From Betaproteobacteria bacterium (GTDB lineage Bacteria; Pseudomonadota; Gammaproteobacteria; Burkholderiales; Sulfuricellaceae), in assembly GCA_021373185.1 (NCBI GenBank), contig JAJFTF010000009.1, positions 1 to 36,809 on the forward strand: DNA of 36,809 nucleotides, written 5' to 3'. Every line of letters starts with the position of its first letter. Position 1 is the first letter of the stretch. Below, piece by piece: positions 17,536 to 25,549 of the stretch. The notes below the pieces were generated by a model that saw nothing but the letters and a program-made list of their open reading frames with translations, had not been told where the DNA came from and made no database searches. The position numbers were made by a program, and so were the translations under genes.

Positions 17536-17541
17536 ATTATA
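17536..17541 (-). promoter_or_regulatory. -10 element for hslVU
   Basis: A perfect TATAAT on the minus strand about 27 nt before the hslV ATG. The -35 region at 16-18 nt spacing (AGGCAA) is poor, so the promoter may need an activator or an extended -10. Confidence 0.45.
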
Positions 17542-17584
17542 CCGGCAAAAAATCAGTGTTGCCTTTCACCCTGAAAAGCAGTTA

Positions 17585-17730
17585 TCCACGGATTAACACA
17601 GATGTTCACGGATTGTTCAGAGGCGGGCATGTCGTTCACTGCTTACCTTTTTGGCAAGTGATGGCATTACGTCAACCAGATGTTTTACTTGTGCTGGGTA
17701 TCTGTGTAAATCCGTGTTTATCCGTGGCTA
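17585..17730. repeat. Intergenic inverted repeat, CCACGGATTAACAC family, copy 1
   Basis: Left arm 17585-17614 and right arm 17700-17730 are imperfect reverse complements. Each is made of three ~11-nt units of the type CACGGATNAA / CACAGATNTT. They enclose ~85 nt of unique sequence. The whole fills the space between the metal permease gene and the hslV promoter. Related copies are at 22500-22630 and 27811-27935. Confidence 0.9.
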
Positions 17731-17746
17731 AAATCCGTTTATGTGT

Positions 17747-18520
17747 TCACCGGGTTGACCGCTTGTTCGGCAGCAGCAAAAAGTTGAGTGCCAGCGCCAG
17801 CGCGGCCAGCGACCAGACGATCACCGCGCCGGACGGCAGGTCGAACAGCAGCGAAAGCAGCAGGCCGAGCAGATAGCCTAGCGCGCCGAGCAGGTAGCCG
17901 AAGGCCAGTTGGCGGCGTGGCGGCAGGGAACGGATGGCGAGCGCCGGGACGATCAGGCTGGCGAACACCAGATAAACGCCGACCAGTTGCACCGAAGCAG
18001 TGACGGCGAAAGCGAACAGCCCGTAAAAGCCGAAGCGGCCTAACTTTTTCTGTCCGATGCCGAACCACAGCGCCAGGATGGCGGCGGTGAGCGCGGCCAG
18101 CGGCAACAGTTGCGCCTGGTTCACCCACAGAATCTGGCCCGCCAGCAAGTCCTTGAGATGCTCGCCGCCATGCGGATTGTTGGCCACCAGGATCATGCCG
18201 CCGGTGGCGGCCAGCGCGAACAGCACGCCGATCAGCGCTTCCTGGGTTTCCGGCCAGCGCTTTTCCGTCCAGGTCAGCAGCAGCGCGCCGAGCAAGGCCG
18301 CCGACACCGCCGCCGCCTGCGCGATCCAGCCATCCGGCTCAAAGCCCAGACGATCTGCCGCAATCACGCCGAGGGTGGCGATCTGGGCGATGGCCAGGTC
18401 GATGAACACGATGCCGCGCTGCAACACCTGAAGGCCGAGCGGCACATGGGTAGCCAGCACCAGCAAGCCGGCGAGGAAAGCCGGAATAAGGATGGAAAAA
18501 CTGAGCGTGTCTAAGTTCAT
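17747..18520 (-). CDS. Metal (zinc/manganese) ABC transporter permease, ZnuB family
   Basis: Inner-membrane protein of 257 residues with about 8-9 hydrophobic segments, matching the ABC-3 (ZnuB/MntB-like) permease family in length and in the segments FIDLAIAQIATLGV near 40 and QLVGVYLVFASLIVPAL near 175. It moves Zn2+ or Mn2+ delivered by a cluster-9 binding protein. The binding protein gene lies upstream on the same strand, 175 nt away, with an inverted repeat in between. No ATPase gene of the transporter is in the cluster, so the ATPase must be encoded elsewhere. Confidence 0.85.
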   Translation of the reverse strand: MNLDTLSFSILIPAFLAGLLVLATHVPLGLQVLQRGIVFIDLAIAQIATLGVIAADRLGFEPDGWIAQAAAVSAALLGALLLTWTEKRWPETQEALIGVLFALAATGGMILVANNPHGGEHLKDLLAGQILWVNQAQLLPLAALTAAILALWFGIGQKKLGRFGFYGLFAFAVTASVQLVGVYLVFASLIVPALAIRSLPPRRQLAFGYLLGALGYLLGLLLSLLFDLPSGAVIVWSLAALALALNFLLLPNKRSTR

Positions 18521-18543
18521 GATTTATCCTTAAAGCCATACAC

Positions 18544-18682
18544 ACCACGAATGACACGAATACTCACGAATGAACACAAATAGCTAACAATAAATAACAT
18601 CTCGCCAAATTGGCAGATTTGGCAAACATCGCTAATTCTTCGATTATTCGTGAACATTCGTGGCGCTTTAATTCGTGGTTAA
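18544..18682. repeat. Intergenic inverted repeat, CACGAATNACACGAAT family
   Basis: Left arm about 18544-18580 and right arm about 18640-18682 are reverse-complementary with small gaps. Each is built of ~10-11-nt units CACGAATNA. A smaller inverted pair (GCCAAAT / ATTTGGC) lies in the centre. It sits between the metal-binding protein gene and the permease gene. Same architecture as the CCACGGAT repeats but a different unit sequence. Confidence 0.85.
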
Positions 18683-18695
18683 TCGCTTTTTAAGC

Positions 18696-19607
18696 TTATC
18701 TGCCCGCCGCCAAAAGCCGCTGCACCGTATCGTCGAACAAACCGAACAAGTCCTTGGCGCGATCCGAGCCGCCGACGGTGAACGGCAGCGCCACCGCCGG
18801 AATTTTCGTCCGCTCCGCCAGCCACTCGGAAGCGCGCGCATCGTTGTAGGCAGCACGGATCACCATTTTCGCCGGCTGCCGCTGCAACTGCGCCAGCACC
18901 CCGGACAAATGGGCGCTGCTCGGCTCGACGCCGGGCTTCGGCTCGAGCGCGGCCACCTGTTTCAACCCCAACCAATTCTCCAGGTAAGGAAATCCTTTGT
19001 GCTGAACGACGACAGGAATTCCCTTGAGCGGTGCGGCCTGCTTTTCCCAATTGGCGACGGCTGTTTTCCAGCGCGCCGCAAACTGGCCATGACGCTGCCG
19101 GTAATAATCGGCGTTGGCGGCGTCGAGCTCGGCCAAGCGATTCGCCAGCGCATCCGCCGCCAGCGCGATGTTGCGCGGATCGGTCTGGATGTGCGGATTG
19201 CCGCCCGGATGCACGTCGCCATCGGCACGGTCGAGGCGACTGGGAATTTCCAGCATGTGCACGTATTGCGCCGCCTCGAAATGGCCGGGCTGCCCTGGCT
19301 GGATTTTCGGGTTGCCGGTCTGGCGCAACAGGATCGGCAGCCAGCCGACCTCCAGCTCCGCCCCGGTGCAGGCCAGCAGGTCGGCAGTGCGCGCACGCGC
19401 CATCAGGCTGGGCTTGGCTTCGACGCGGTGCGGGTCCTGCATGGCGTTGGTGGCGTTGTACACGGATACCTTGTCGCCGCCCAGCTCCTGCGCCAGCGCG
19501 CCCCACTCGGGCTCGCAGGCGAAGATGTTGAGCGCGGCGAAGGCGGGAACGGACAGCAGCGCCAGCAGCCCGCCGGCCAGCCATTTCATCGGTTTTATTA
19601 AATTCAT
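18696..19607 (-). CDS. Zinc/manganese ABC transporter substrate-binding protein (cluster 9, ZnuA-like)
   Basis: Periplasmic protein of 303 residues. A Sec signal peptide (positive N-terminus, hydrophobic core, A-F-A then Ala near 24) is followed by the TroA-type fold. Likely metal ligands are His60 (QDPHRVE), His133 or His139 (DVHPGGNPHIQTDP) and a His near 206 (VVQHKGFPY). The Asp/Glu-His-rich loop of ZnuA is short here, and no lipobox is seen, so it is a free periplasmic protein. It starts 11 nt after the outer-membrane protein stop, so the two form one operon. Zn2+ is more likely than Mn2+ given this OM partner, but this is inference. Confidence 0.85.
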   Translation of the reverse strand: MNLIKPMKWLAGGLLALLSVPAFAALNIFACEPEWGALAQELGGDKVSVYNATNAMQDPHRVEAKPSLMARARTADLLACTGAELEVGWLPILLRQTGNPKIQPGQPGHFEAAQYVHMLEIPSRLDRADGDVHPGGNPHIQTDPRNIALAADALANRLAELDAANADYYRQRHGQFAARWKTAVANWEKQAAPLKGIPVVVQHKGFPYLENWLGLKQVAALEPKPGVEPSSAHLSGVLAQLQRQPAKMVIRAAYNDARASEWLAERTKIPAVALPFTVGGSDRAKDLFGLFDDTVQRLLAAGR

Positions 19608-19618
19608 GCGAATTCTCC

Positions 19619-21019
19619 TTAATATTTATGTGCGCCGTGGGCGCCCAGACTCATCTGGTATTGCAGGAACATCTGGTTGTCGGTGGCTTCCGGGCGCGAT
19701 TTGTCCTGCGCGAATTGCAGGCGGAAACGGGAAAACTCGCTCGGGCTGTAATCGAACATCAGGCTGTTCTTCGACGGGTTGTACGCAGCCTGCCCCAGAT
19801 TGGCGCTGTTGGCGGCGTAATCGACGCTGCCGCCGTCCATCTGGTCGCGCCGCAGCCCTGCTCGCCAGCGCGGCATGAACTGGTAGACGCCCTGCAGGTA
19901 GCCGCCGGATTGCGCCGAGGTGTAGCGGTCGGTGCCGGTTCCAGCCGAGGCCGCGCCAGTATCGTAGGTCAGGTTGCCGTCTTCATGGCGACGGAAATAT
20001 TCGCCCTGCAACTTGAAGTTGGTAAAAACGGGGTTGCCGTTGGGCGCCCATTTCCACACAAAGTCGGCGATCTCCAGCCGACTGTCGCCGCGGAAGCTGT
20101 TGTCCACCGCCACATTCAGATTGTCGGTGATGCTGTAGGTTCGATTCCGAGGCGAAGTGCGCAACATTGAGAGACCGGCGCGCCAACTGTGGCTGACGCC
20201 GACATCGCCGCCAAGGTGGGCGAACAGCGCTGCCGAACCGAAGCCGTTCTTGGCGCGGTTGCTGGCGGGGAAGTTACGCCCGCGCCCGACTTCGGCACCG
20301 AGTTCGACGAAGGTATCCGTCGGCGCCAGCCATTTCATCTGGATGCCATCGTCCTTGAACTGGCCGCCGAAGAATGCCTGGTAGGCCAGTGGCGCATCGA
20401 CGAAATCCCAAGTGTGGGCATGCTGCTCGTTGAGGTAGCCGACGCCGGAGAGGAAGCGCCCACCCTTGACGGTAAGACCGTTGCCGAGGCCGAGAGATTG
20501 CACGAAGGCCTCCTCTACAGCCACGGTGTCTTCCGGCGTGACGGCAAGGGTGAATTGGCCGCGCAGATAAGGATCGATGTTGGCGGCGACGGCTAGTTCG
20601 GATTCGCCCAGGCCAAAGCCGCGTTGCCCCGGCCCGATTTCACCGCCGTTCGGCAGGAAGCCGGCAATGCGGTACTTCGCCGGGTCTTGCGACAGATTGG
20701 CGTAAGTGCCGGAGAGAATCAGCGAGATCTCGGGGTTGAAAGCGCTGGCGGACGCCGACGGCGACGCCACAGGCGCAGCGGCGGCCTGAACGGCTTTTTC
20801 TTCGGCCTTCCCCGCCTTGTCCAGCGCGCTTCCGGCAGTGCTTTCGGCTTGTTGCAGACGTTTCTCCAGCGCCTGGATGCGCGCTTCGTAACCTTCCTTC
20901 ATTTGTTTGATCTGCTCGCGGATTTGCGCCAGTTCGGCGTTATCGGCGGCTTGAGCGCCCAGCGGCGCGGCAAGGGCGAGCGCGATGCTCGCCGCAAGGA
21001 CTTTACGTTTGAATGACAT
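19619..21019 (-). CDS. Outer-membrane beta-barrel protein linked to the metal transporter
   Basis: Protein of 466 residues. A signal peptide ends near A-Q-A (residue 24). A coiled coil of about 50 residues follows (A-E-L-A-Q-I-R-E-Q-I and on), then an Ala-rich linker and a long region with alternating residues typical of a barrel. It ends with an aromatic (A-H-K-Y), as outer-membrane proteins do. The coiled coil plus barrel resembles DcaP-like or other trimeric porin-type proteins. The next gene encodes the metal-binding protein 11 nt away, so it probably passes zinc or a metal complex across the outer membrane. The His-rich end (GAHGAHKY) would suit this. Substrate not shown. Confidence 0.75.
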   Translation of the reverse strand: MSFKRKVLAASIALALAAPLGAQAADNAELAQIREQIKQMKEGYEARIQALEKRLQQAESTAGSALDKAGKAEEKAVQAAAAPVASPSASASAFNPEISLILSGTYANLSQDPAKYRIAGFLPNGGEIGPGQRGFGLGESELAVAANIDPYLRGQFTLAVTPEDTVAVEEAFVQSLGLGNGLTVKGGRFLSGVGYLNEQHAHTWDFVDAPLAYQAFFGGQFKDDGIQMKWLAPTDTFVELGAEVGRGRNFPASNRAKNGFGSAALFAHLGGDVGVSHSWRAGLSMLRTSPRNRTYSITDNLNVAVDNSFRGDSRLEIADFVWKWAPNGNPVFTNFKLQGEYFRRHEDGNLTYDTGAASAGTGTDRYTSAQSGGYLQGVYQFMPRWRAGLRRDQMDGGSVDYAANSANLGQAAYNPSKNSLMFDYSPSEFSRFRLQFAQDKSRPEATDNQMFLQYQMSLGAHGAHKY

Positions 21020-21087
21020 GATGACCTCGTGAAAAAATCAACGGCGGCAGCCGACGTTAAGGGCCGGTTGCCGAAACAAAACGTGAC

Positions 21088-21402
21088 TTATTTCAAACGA
21101 GGCGGAGCGCGAGAACGGTAGGCGTGGCGCGAGACGGAGAAGAACAGGAACGACAGCGCCGCGACCAGGACGAACATGGTTTCCTGGGCAGCGAAAATCG
21201 GTGGCGCAGACGCCGCCGCGCTGCCGATGCCGGCATAAACCACGCACTTGTCGCAGGCCGGCGAATGGGGCAGATGCTTTTCCTGCTGCGACTGCTCCGG
21301 CACGCTGTCGGCGAGATGCGACAAGGCGTGCAGCGCCGCGCCCTGCTGCGCGAACAGCAGGACAAAGGCAAGCCACAGGGATAATAACAGACGCGAATTC
21401 AT
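21088..21402 (-). CDS. Small secreted or membrane His/Cys protein (DUF2946-like), first gene of metal cluster
   Basis: Protein of 104 residues from the ATG at 21402. The N-terminus is a hydrophobic signal or anchor (L-L-L-S-L-W-L-A-F-V-L-L-F-A), followed by H-A-L-S-H, a His-rich stretch, a C-D-K-C pair near 51-54, and a second hydrophobic segment near 75-92. This His/CxxC layout is like DUF2946 proteins, which often lie beside metal transport genes. A longer frame to 21438 uses a TTG that is more likely a TTGACA promoter element (21433-21438) than a start. It lies 68 nt before the outer-membrane protein gene. Role as a metal chaperone or sensor is a guess. Confidence 0.6.
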   Translation of the reverse strand: MNSRLLLSLWLAFVLLFAQQGAALHALSHLADSVPEQSQQEKHLPHSPACDKCVVYAGIGSAAASAPPIFAAQETMFVLVAALSFLFFSVSRHAYRSRAPPRLK

Positions 21403-21437
21403 TTTTTTATCATCGTGCAAATAGGCAAAAGGTGTCA

Positions 21438-21492
21438 AGGTTTCTTCTTCGCTCGCGGATGCGCCACGTCATAGACTTTTGCCAGATGCTGA
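21438..21492 (-). pseudogene. Duplicated 3' end of xerC
   Basis: The last ~17 codons of xerC (reading QHLAKVYDAAHPRAKKK) are repeated here with small changes (AKVYDVAHPRAKKKP, then a stop), about 147 nt downstream of the real end at 21587-21641. Between the two copies lies a hairpin element. It is a remnant and not a gene by itself. It suggests past insertion or recombination at the xerC 3' end. Confidence 0.7.
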
Positions 21493-21497
21493 CAACA

Positions 21498-21570
21498 CGC
21501 CGCGCAGCGGCTTGTTGCGGCGTAGGCTAACATCCGCAACGCGGATGTTAAGCCGCGAAGCGGCGGCCAA
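21498..21570. repeat. GC-rich hairpin element between xerC and its duplicated end
   Basis: An inner stem AACATCCGC-AAC-GCGGATGTT (21529-21549) is extended by GGCT/AAGCC. It is flanked by GCCGCGCAGCGGC (about 21499) and GCCGCGAAGCGGC (about 21552). The whole can fold into nested hairpins. It fills the gap between the two copies of the xerC 3' end. Confidence 0.7.
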
Positions 21571-21586
21571 AGCCAAAATCCAGGTG

Positions 21587-22474
21587 CTACTTCTTTTTGG
21601 CACGGGGATGCGCGGCATCGTAAACTTTTGCCAGATGCTGAAAATCCAGATGCGTATACACCTGCGTCGTGGAAATATTGGCATGGCCGAGCATTTCCTG
21701 CACCGCGCGCAGATCGCCGCTGGATTGCAGGACGTGGCTGGCAAAGGAATGGCGCAGCACGTGCGGGTGCACCTCGGCCGAAATGCCGAGCTTGATCGCC
21801 CATTGCTTGATACGGTATTGCACGGCACGCGATGTCAAACGCAGGCCGTTCTTGCCGACGAACAGCGCGGCTTCGTCCGGCTTGACCAACTGGTCGCGGT
21901 ACGGCAGCCAGCTACGGATCGCCGCCACGGCTTGGCGGCCCACCGGCACTTCGCGGGTTTTGCCGCCCTTGCCGGTGACGCGCACGATGCCGTCGACAAG
22001 GTCGATATCGGCGAGCGGCAAGCCGGTCAACTCGGACAGGCGCAAGCCGGAAGAATAAAACAGCTCAATCACTGCCTTGTCGCGCACCGCCAGCGCATCG
22101 TCGGCAGGCACCTCCATCAGGCGCGCCGCCTCGTCCGGCGACAAGGCTTTCGGCAGGGATCGGACAGATTTTGGCGCGCGCAGGCCGACACAGGGATTCT
22201 GGGTAAAGCCGTGATCGCGCGCCAGCCAGGCATAAAAGCCGCGCCAGGCGGAAAGCATACGCGCCAACGACTTGCCACCGAGGCCACGACCGTGCAACTG
22301 CGCGATGAAGCGACGCACCTGATGGATTTGCAACTGATCGAGAGGAATATCAGCCGCCAGATTGAGCAGTTCCGTCACGTCGCGGCGGTAATTGGTACAG
22401 GTCAGCGGCGACAGGCGGCGCTCGCTGGCGAGGTGAACGAGGTAGCTTTGCAGGTAATCTGTGCCTGCGCTCAT
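21587..22474 (-). CDS. xerC: Site-specific tyrosine recombinase XerC
   Basis: Protein of 295 residues, normal length. The N-terminal SAM-like core-binding domain covers about 5-90. The catalytic residues are Arg145 (SGLRLSEL), Lys169 (VTGKGGKTRE), His238 and Arg241 (HPHVLRHSFA), His264 (LGHANIS) and Tyr273 (QVYTHLDF). With XerD it resolves chromosome dimers at dif. XerC rather than XerD is supported by its place after dapF and the DUF484 gene. A repeat fills the 171 nt between the DUF484 stop and its ATG. Its final codons are duplicated downstream (21438-21492). Confidence 0.93.
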   Translation of the reverse strand: MSAGTDYLQSYLVHLASERRLSPLTCTNYRRDVTELLNLAADIPLDQLQIHQVRRFIAQLHGRGLGGKSLARMLSAWRGFYAWLARDHGFTQNPCVGLRAPKSVRSLPKALSPDEAARLMEVPADDALAVRDKAVIELFYSSGLRLSELTGLPLADIDLVDGIVRVTGKGGKTREVPVGRQAVAAIRSWLPYRDQLVKPDEAALFVGKNGLRLTSRAVQYRIKQWAIKLGISAEVHPHVLRHSFASHVLQSSGDLRAVQEMLGHANISTTQVYTHLDFQHLAKVYDAAHPRAKKK

Positions 22475-22499
22475 TGAGAAGTTTTTAACTTCTTGAATT

Positions 22500-22630
22500 T
22501 AGCCACGGATAAACACGGATTTACACAGATAAATCTGCGCATGATTGTGTATGCGCATCCCCCATGAAAAAACGAAGTACCGGACTTTTCGCCCTGATAA
22601 TCCGCGTTCATCTGTATTAATCCGTGGCTA
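22500..22630. repeat. Intergenic inverted repeat, CCACGGATTAACAC family, copy 2
   Basis: Left arm 22500-22530 and right arm about 22597-22630, each made of three ~11-nt units (CACGGATAAA, CACGGATTTA, CACAGAT). The centre of ~66 nt is unrelated to that of copy 1 except for a small TGCGCAT repeat. It lies between the DUF484 gene and xerC, in the transcribed spacer. Confidence 0.9.
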
Positions 22631-22645
22631 AAAAAGGCATGAAGG

Positions 22646-23299
22646 TCACTTAAGATAACGCAGCAGCGCGGCGCTGATCAATTCGCCCAGCCGCTTCAGG
22701 TAGAGCGTGCCCATCTCCGGGTAAAAGCGCTGTGCATCTTCGCTCGCCATCGCCAGCAGGCCGAACGACTGCTCCGAGCGTAGCGCCACATAAGCGAAGG
22801 AGCGAAGGTTGGAACCGGCCTCGCCAAACCAGGATGGCGCTTCTTCCAGGAGTTGCGGGCCGCATTTTGGCGTGGACAGTTCGTCGGCGAACGCGCACAT
22901 GTCGATGGTTGCGCCGATGAATTCAGGCCGCGTCGGCAGACCTTCGCCGGCCCAGATGCGGATCGCCACATGCGGCACGTCGAAATCTTCGCGCAGGTTG
23001 AAGTAGGCGGTATTCAGCGCACTGTCGAGATCTTTTGCGCCAAGCAGCGACATCGCGAGGCGATGGATTTTTTCGCTGATGGCATCATTCTCTTCGCCGA
23101 ACTGGATCAGTTCGCGCAGCTTGGTTTCCAGCAAGCGGTTCTTGTCGCGCATCGCCAACTGCTGGCGCTCGGCAATGGAAATCGCCCGCCCGCCGTGGGG
23201 GTGCGGAATGAACACTTCCGCCAGCAGTGCGGCATGCTGTTCGAAGAACTCAGGGTGCTCCTCAATGTATCGTGCGACATCTTCCGAATTCAGGCTCAA
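22646..23299 (-). CDS. DUF484 family protein
   Basis: Protein of 217 residues with the DUF484 layout. A short N-terminal helix pair (V-A-R-Y-I-E-E-H-P-E-F-F) and an R-Q-L-A-M-R-D-K-N coiled coil (about 45-75) are followed by a GAF-like domain ending in LGELISAALLRYLK. Its function is not known. It lies 20 nt downstream of dapF and upstream of xerC, the conserved dapF-yigA-xerC order of E. coli, so co-transcription is expected. Confidence 0.88.
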   Translation of the reverse strand: MSLNSEDVARYIEEHPEFFEQHAALLAEVFIPHPHGGRAISIAERQQLAMRDKNRLLETKLRELIQFGEENDAISEKIHRLAMSLLGAKDLDSALNTAYFNLREDFDVPHVAIRIWAGEGLPTRPEFIGATIDMCAFADELSTPKCGPQLLEEAPSWFGEAGSNLRSFAYVALRSEQSFGLLAMASEDAQRFYPEMGTLYLKRLGELISAALLRYLK

Positions 23300-23319
23300 C
23301 TTAGCTCCCCTCTCTTGAA

Positions 23320-24150
23320 TTAAAGATTGATTTGACCTTCAAATACCGTCACTGCCGGGCCGGTCATCCATACCGGCTGGCCTTCGCCTTGCCAGCGTAC
23401 CGTCAGCTCGCCGCCACGGGTAGAAACGCGCACTTCCCCATCCAGCAATCCGCGCATGATGCCTGCTGCCACGGCGGCGCAAGCGCCGGTGCCGCAAGCC
23501 AGTGTTTCCCCGGCGCCGCGCTCGTAAACCCGCAGCTTGATATGGCTGCGGTCGAGCACCTGCATGAACCCGGCATTGACCCTGGCGGGAAAGCTCGGGT
23601 GATGTTCGATTTGCGGTCCCTCCTCCGCCACCGGCGCGCCGTCGGCATCTGCCACCAGTTTTACCGCATGGGGATTGCCCATGGATAGCACGCTGACTTC
23701 GACCGTCCCCTCGCTCAGATCGAGCAGATAGGTCGGCGCGCGTTGCGGTGCGACAAACGGAATGTCCTTCGGCTCGAAGCGCGGCAGGCCCATGTTCACC
23801 GTCACTTGGCCGTTCGGCTCAAGCTGCGGCTCGATGATGCCGGAGGCGGTCTCCACCCGGATGGCGGTTTTCGGGGTCAGCCCTTTCTCATGGACAAAGC
23901 GCACGAAGCAGCGTGCACCGTTGCCGCACTGCTCGACCTCGCCGCCATCGGCATTGAAGATGCGATAGCGGAAATCCGCATCGGCCCGGGTCGCACGTTC
24001 AACCAGCAAGATCTGGTCGCAGCCGATGCCGAAATGGCGGTCGGCGATGAATTTGAATTGCGCGGGAGTCAGGCTCACATTCTGGGAGATCGCGTCGATG
24101 ACCACGAAATCGTTGCCCAATCCGTGCATTTTGGTGAATTTCAACTGCAT
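23320..24150 (-). CDS. dapF: Diaminopimelate epimerase
   Basis: Protein of 276 residues, usual for DapF. It interconverts LL- and meso-diaminopimelate in lysine and peptidoglycan synthesis. The two catalytic Cys are present, in EQCGNGARC (near 75) and LACGTGACA (near 219), and the N-terminal [13 protein letters not shown] is characteristic. The start ATG at 24150 gives M-Q-L-K-F-T-K-M; the frame extends upstream only into the previous gene. The start overlaps the end of the CoA-binding protein gene by 10 nt, so translation is likely coupled. Confidence 0.97.
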   Translation of the reverse strand: MQLKFTKMHGLGNDFVVIDAISQNVSLTPAQFKFIADRHFGIGCDQILLVERATRADADFRYRIFNADGGEVEQCGNGARCFVRFVHEKGLTPKTAIRVETASGIIEPQLEPNGQVTVNMGLPRFEPKDIPFVAPQRAPTYLLDLSEGTVEVSVLSMGNPHAVKLVADADGAPVAEEGPQIEHHPSFPARVNAGFMQVLDRSHIKLRVYERGAGETLACGTGACAAVAAGIMRGLLDGEVRVSTRGGELTVRWQGEGQPVWMTGPAVTVFEGQINL

Positions 24151-24554
24151 AAGCTGACGTAATCCTTGTAGATGCACCGATCCATCACCACCGTCATGCC
24201 GGCTTCGCGCGCACGCAGCGCCGCGATCTCGTTGACGATGCCTTCCTGAATCCACAGCGCCGGTATTTTCAAGGCAATGCATTCATCCACGATCACGTCG
24301 AGAAACTCTGCGGCACGGAACACGTTGACCAGATCGATCGGCACCGGCACGTCGCTCAACGACGGATAGGCCTTCTGCCCGAGCACCTCGACGGTGGCCG
24401 GGCGCACCGGGATGATGTTGAAGCCGAAGCCCTGCATCGTCTTCGACACGAAATAGCTGGGCCGCCCCGGATTAGGCGACAACCCAACCACGGCGATATT
24501 CCTGACCTTTTTCAGCAGCGCGCGGCACTCTTCTGGAGGAGGATTGGTGAACAT
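24141..24554 (-). CDS. CoA-binding domain protein (YccU-like)
   Basis: Protein of 137 residues with a Rossmann-type CoA_binding_2 fold. Visible family features are [19 protein letters not shown] N-terminus (residues about 19-34), F-N-I-I-P-V-R-P near 50, and P-A-L-W-I-Q-E-G-I near 98. Relatives bind CoA; the physiological role is unclear. Overlap with dapF by 10 nt places it in the same transcript. Confidence 0.88.
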   Translation of the reverse strand: MFTNPPPEECRALLKKVRNIAVVGLSPNPGRPSYFVSKTMQGFGFNIIPVRPATVEVLGQKAYPSLSDVPVPIDLVNVFRAAEFLDVIVDECIALKIPALWIQEGIVNEIAALRAREAGMTVVMDRCIYKDYVSLCS

Positions 24555-24597
24555 AAAATCAAGGCATCCTGAAATTTAACAGCCAGATTACCACAGC

Positions 24598-25470
24598 TTA
24601 GCCATAGAAGCGCGGTTCCCCCGGCGGGCGGGTCTTGAAGCGCTTGTGCAGCCAGAAATATTGCTCCGGCATTTCCCTGATGCGTTCCTCGATGAAAGCG
24701 TTCATGCGGCGGGCGTCGGCCTCGACATCCTCGCTCGGGAAGTCGGCCCAGGCCGGATAAAATTTCAGCACATAGCCCGCGCCGCCGGGAAGCTGACGGG
24801 TAACGCAGGGCACCACCGCCGCGCCGGTGATTTTCGCCAGCCGCGACAGGCCGGTGATGGTGGCGGCAGGTACGCCGAAAAACGGCACGAATACCGCATC
24901 GCGTCCGCCGAAATCCATGTCCGGCAGATAGTAGAACGGCAGGCCGTTGCGCATCGCCCGCACCACCGGTTTGAGCCCGTCCTGGCGCGACGCCATCGGC
25001 GAATTGCCGAAACGAGTGCGCGAATGCAGCAGCAGCGCGTCGAACAGCGGATTTTTCTGCTTGCTGTACATCGACACCAGCGGGTAATCGGTGGTCAGCC
25101 TGACGCCGCCCATATCCAGCCCGACAAAGTGCGGCGCCAGCCAGATCGCCGGTTTGCCGGCGACGGCCTGCCAGTGCTCCAGCCCTTCGATACGAACCAG
25201 CTTCTGCACGCGCGATTTCGGCGACCACCACAGAATGCCGCGCTCCAGCACGCTGCGGCCAAAGGCGCGAAAATGGCGGCGCACCAGCTTTTCCCGATCG
25301 CCATCGCTCATTTCCGGGAAGCACAGCCGCAGGTTGGTGCGCGCCACGCGCCGCCGCTCGCTGCCGAGCAGGTAAAGGAGCAGGCCGAAGCCTTCGCCGA
25401 ACCAGGCCAGCAGGCCGAGCGGCAGGAAATGCAGCAGCCAGATGAGGAAGATGCCGATCCGGGCCATCAT
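24598..25470 (-). CDS. LpxL/HtrB-type lipid A acyltransferase (or related lysophospholipid acyltransferase)
   Basis: Membrane-anchored acyltransferase of 290 residues from the Met pair at 25465-25470. The longer upstream frame runs through a repeat arm (GAGTGCGGAGTAAGG) and is rejected. One N-terminal membrane segment (about 5-28) is followed by the LpxL fold, with the HX4D motif HFVGLD near 138 and the Y-L-P-D-M-D-F-G segment near 204. Such enzymes transfer an acyl chain from acyl-ACP to lipid A precursors in the inner membrane. It is followed on the same strand by a second, different family member upstream (25550-26407); the pair would add two secondary chains. Which is LpxL and which LpxM-like cannot be decided here. 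Confidence 0.85.
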   Translation of the reverse strand: MMARIGIFLIWLLHFLPLGLLAWFGEGFGLLLYLLGSERRRVARTNLRLCFPEMSDGDREKLVRRHFRAFGRSVLERGILWWSPKSRVQKLVRIEGLEHWQAVAGKPAIWLAPHFVGLDMGGVRLTTDYPLVSMYSKQKNPLFDALLLHSRTRFGNSPMASRQDGLKPVVRAMRNGLPFYYLPDMDFGGRDAVFVPFFGVPAATITGLSRLAKITGAAVVPCVTRQLPGGAGYVLKFYPAWADFPSEDVEADARRMNAFIEERIREMPEQYFWLHKRFKTRPPGEPRFYG

Positions 25471-25549
25471 GTGGATGCCGTGAGGAGTGCGGAGTAAGGG
25501 GTGAGGAGTAAGACCCGTTTGTCGCGTTCCCACTTAAATAATGCCAATG

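Noticed and set aside
17510..17600. Sigma-32 heat-shock promoter for hslVU
   Set aside because: No CTTGAA-type -35 at the right distance from a CCCCAT-type -10; only a TATAAT could be supported.
17585..17730. CRISPR-like array from the repeated CACGGAT units
   Set aside because: Units are ~11 nt and imperfect, arranged as two inverted arms around one unique centre, not as regular repeats with spacers; no cas genes.
24151..24282. Longer dapF start in the frame upstream of 24150
   Set aside because: The extension overlaps the CoA-binding gene out of frame and adds residues absent from DapF; the ATG at 24150 gives the normal length.
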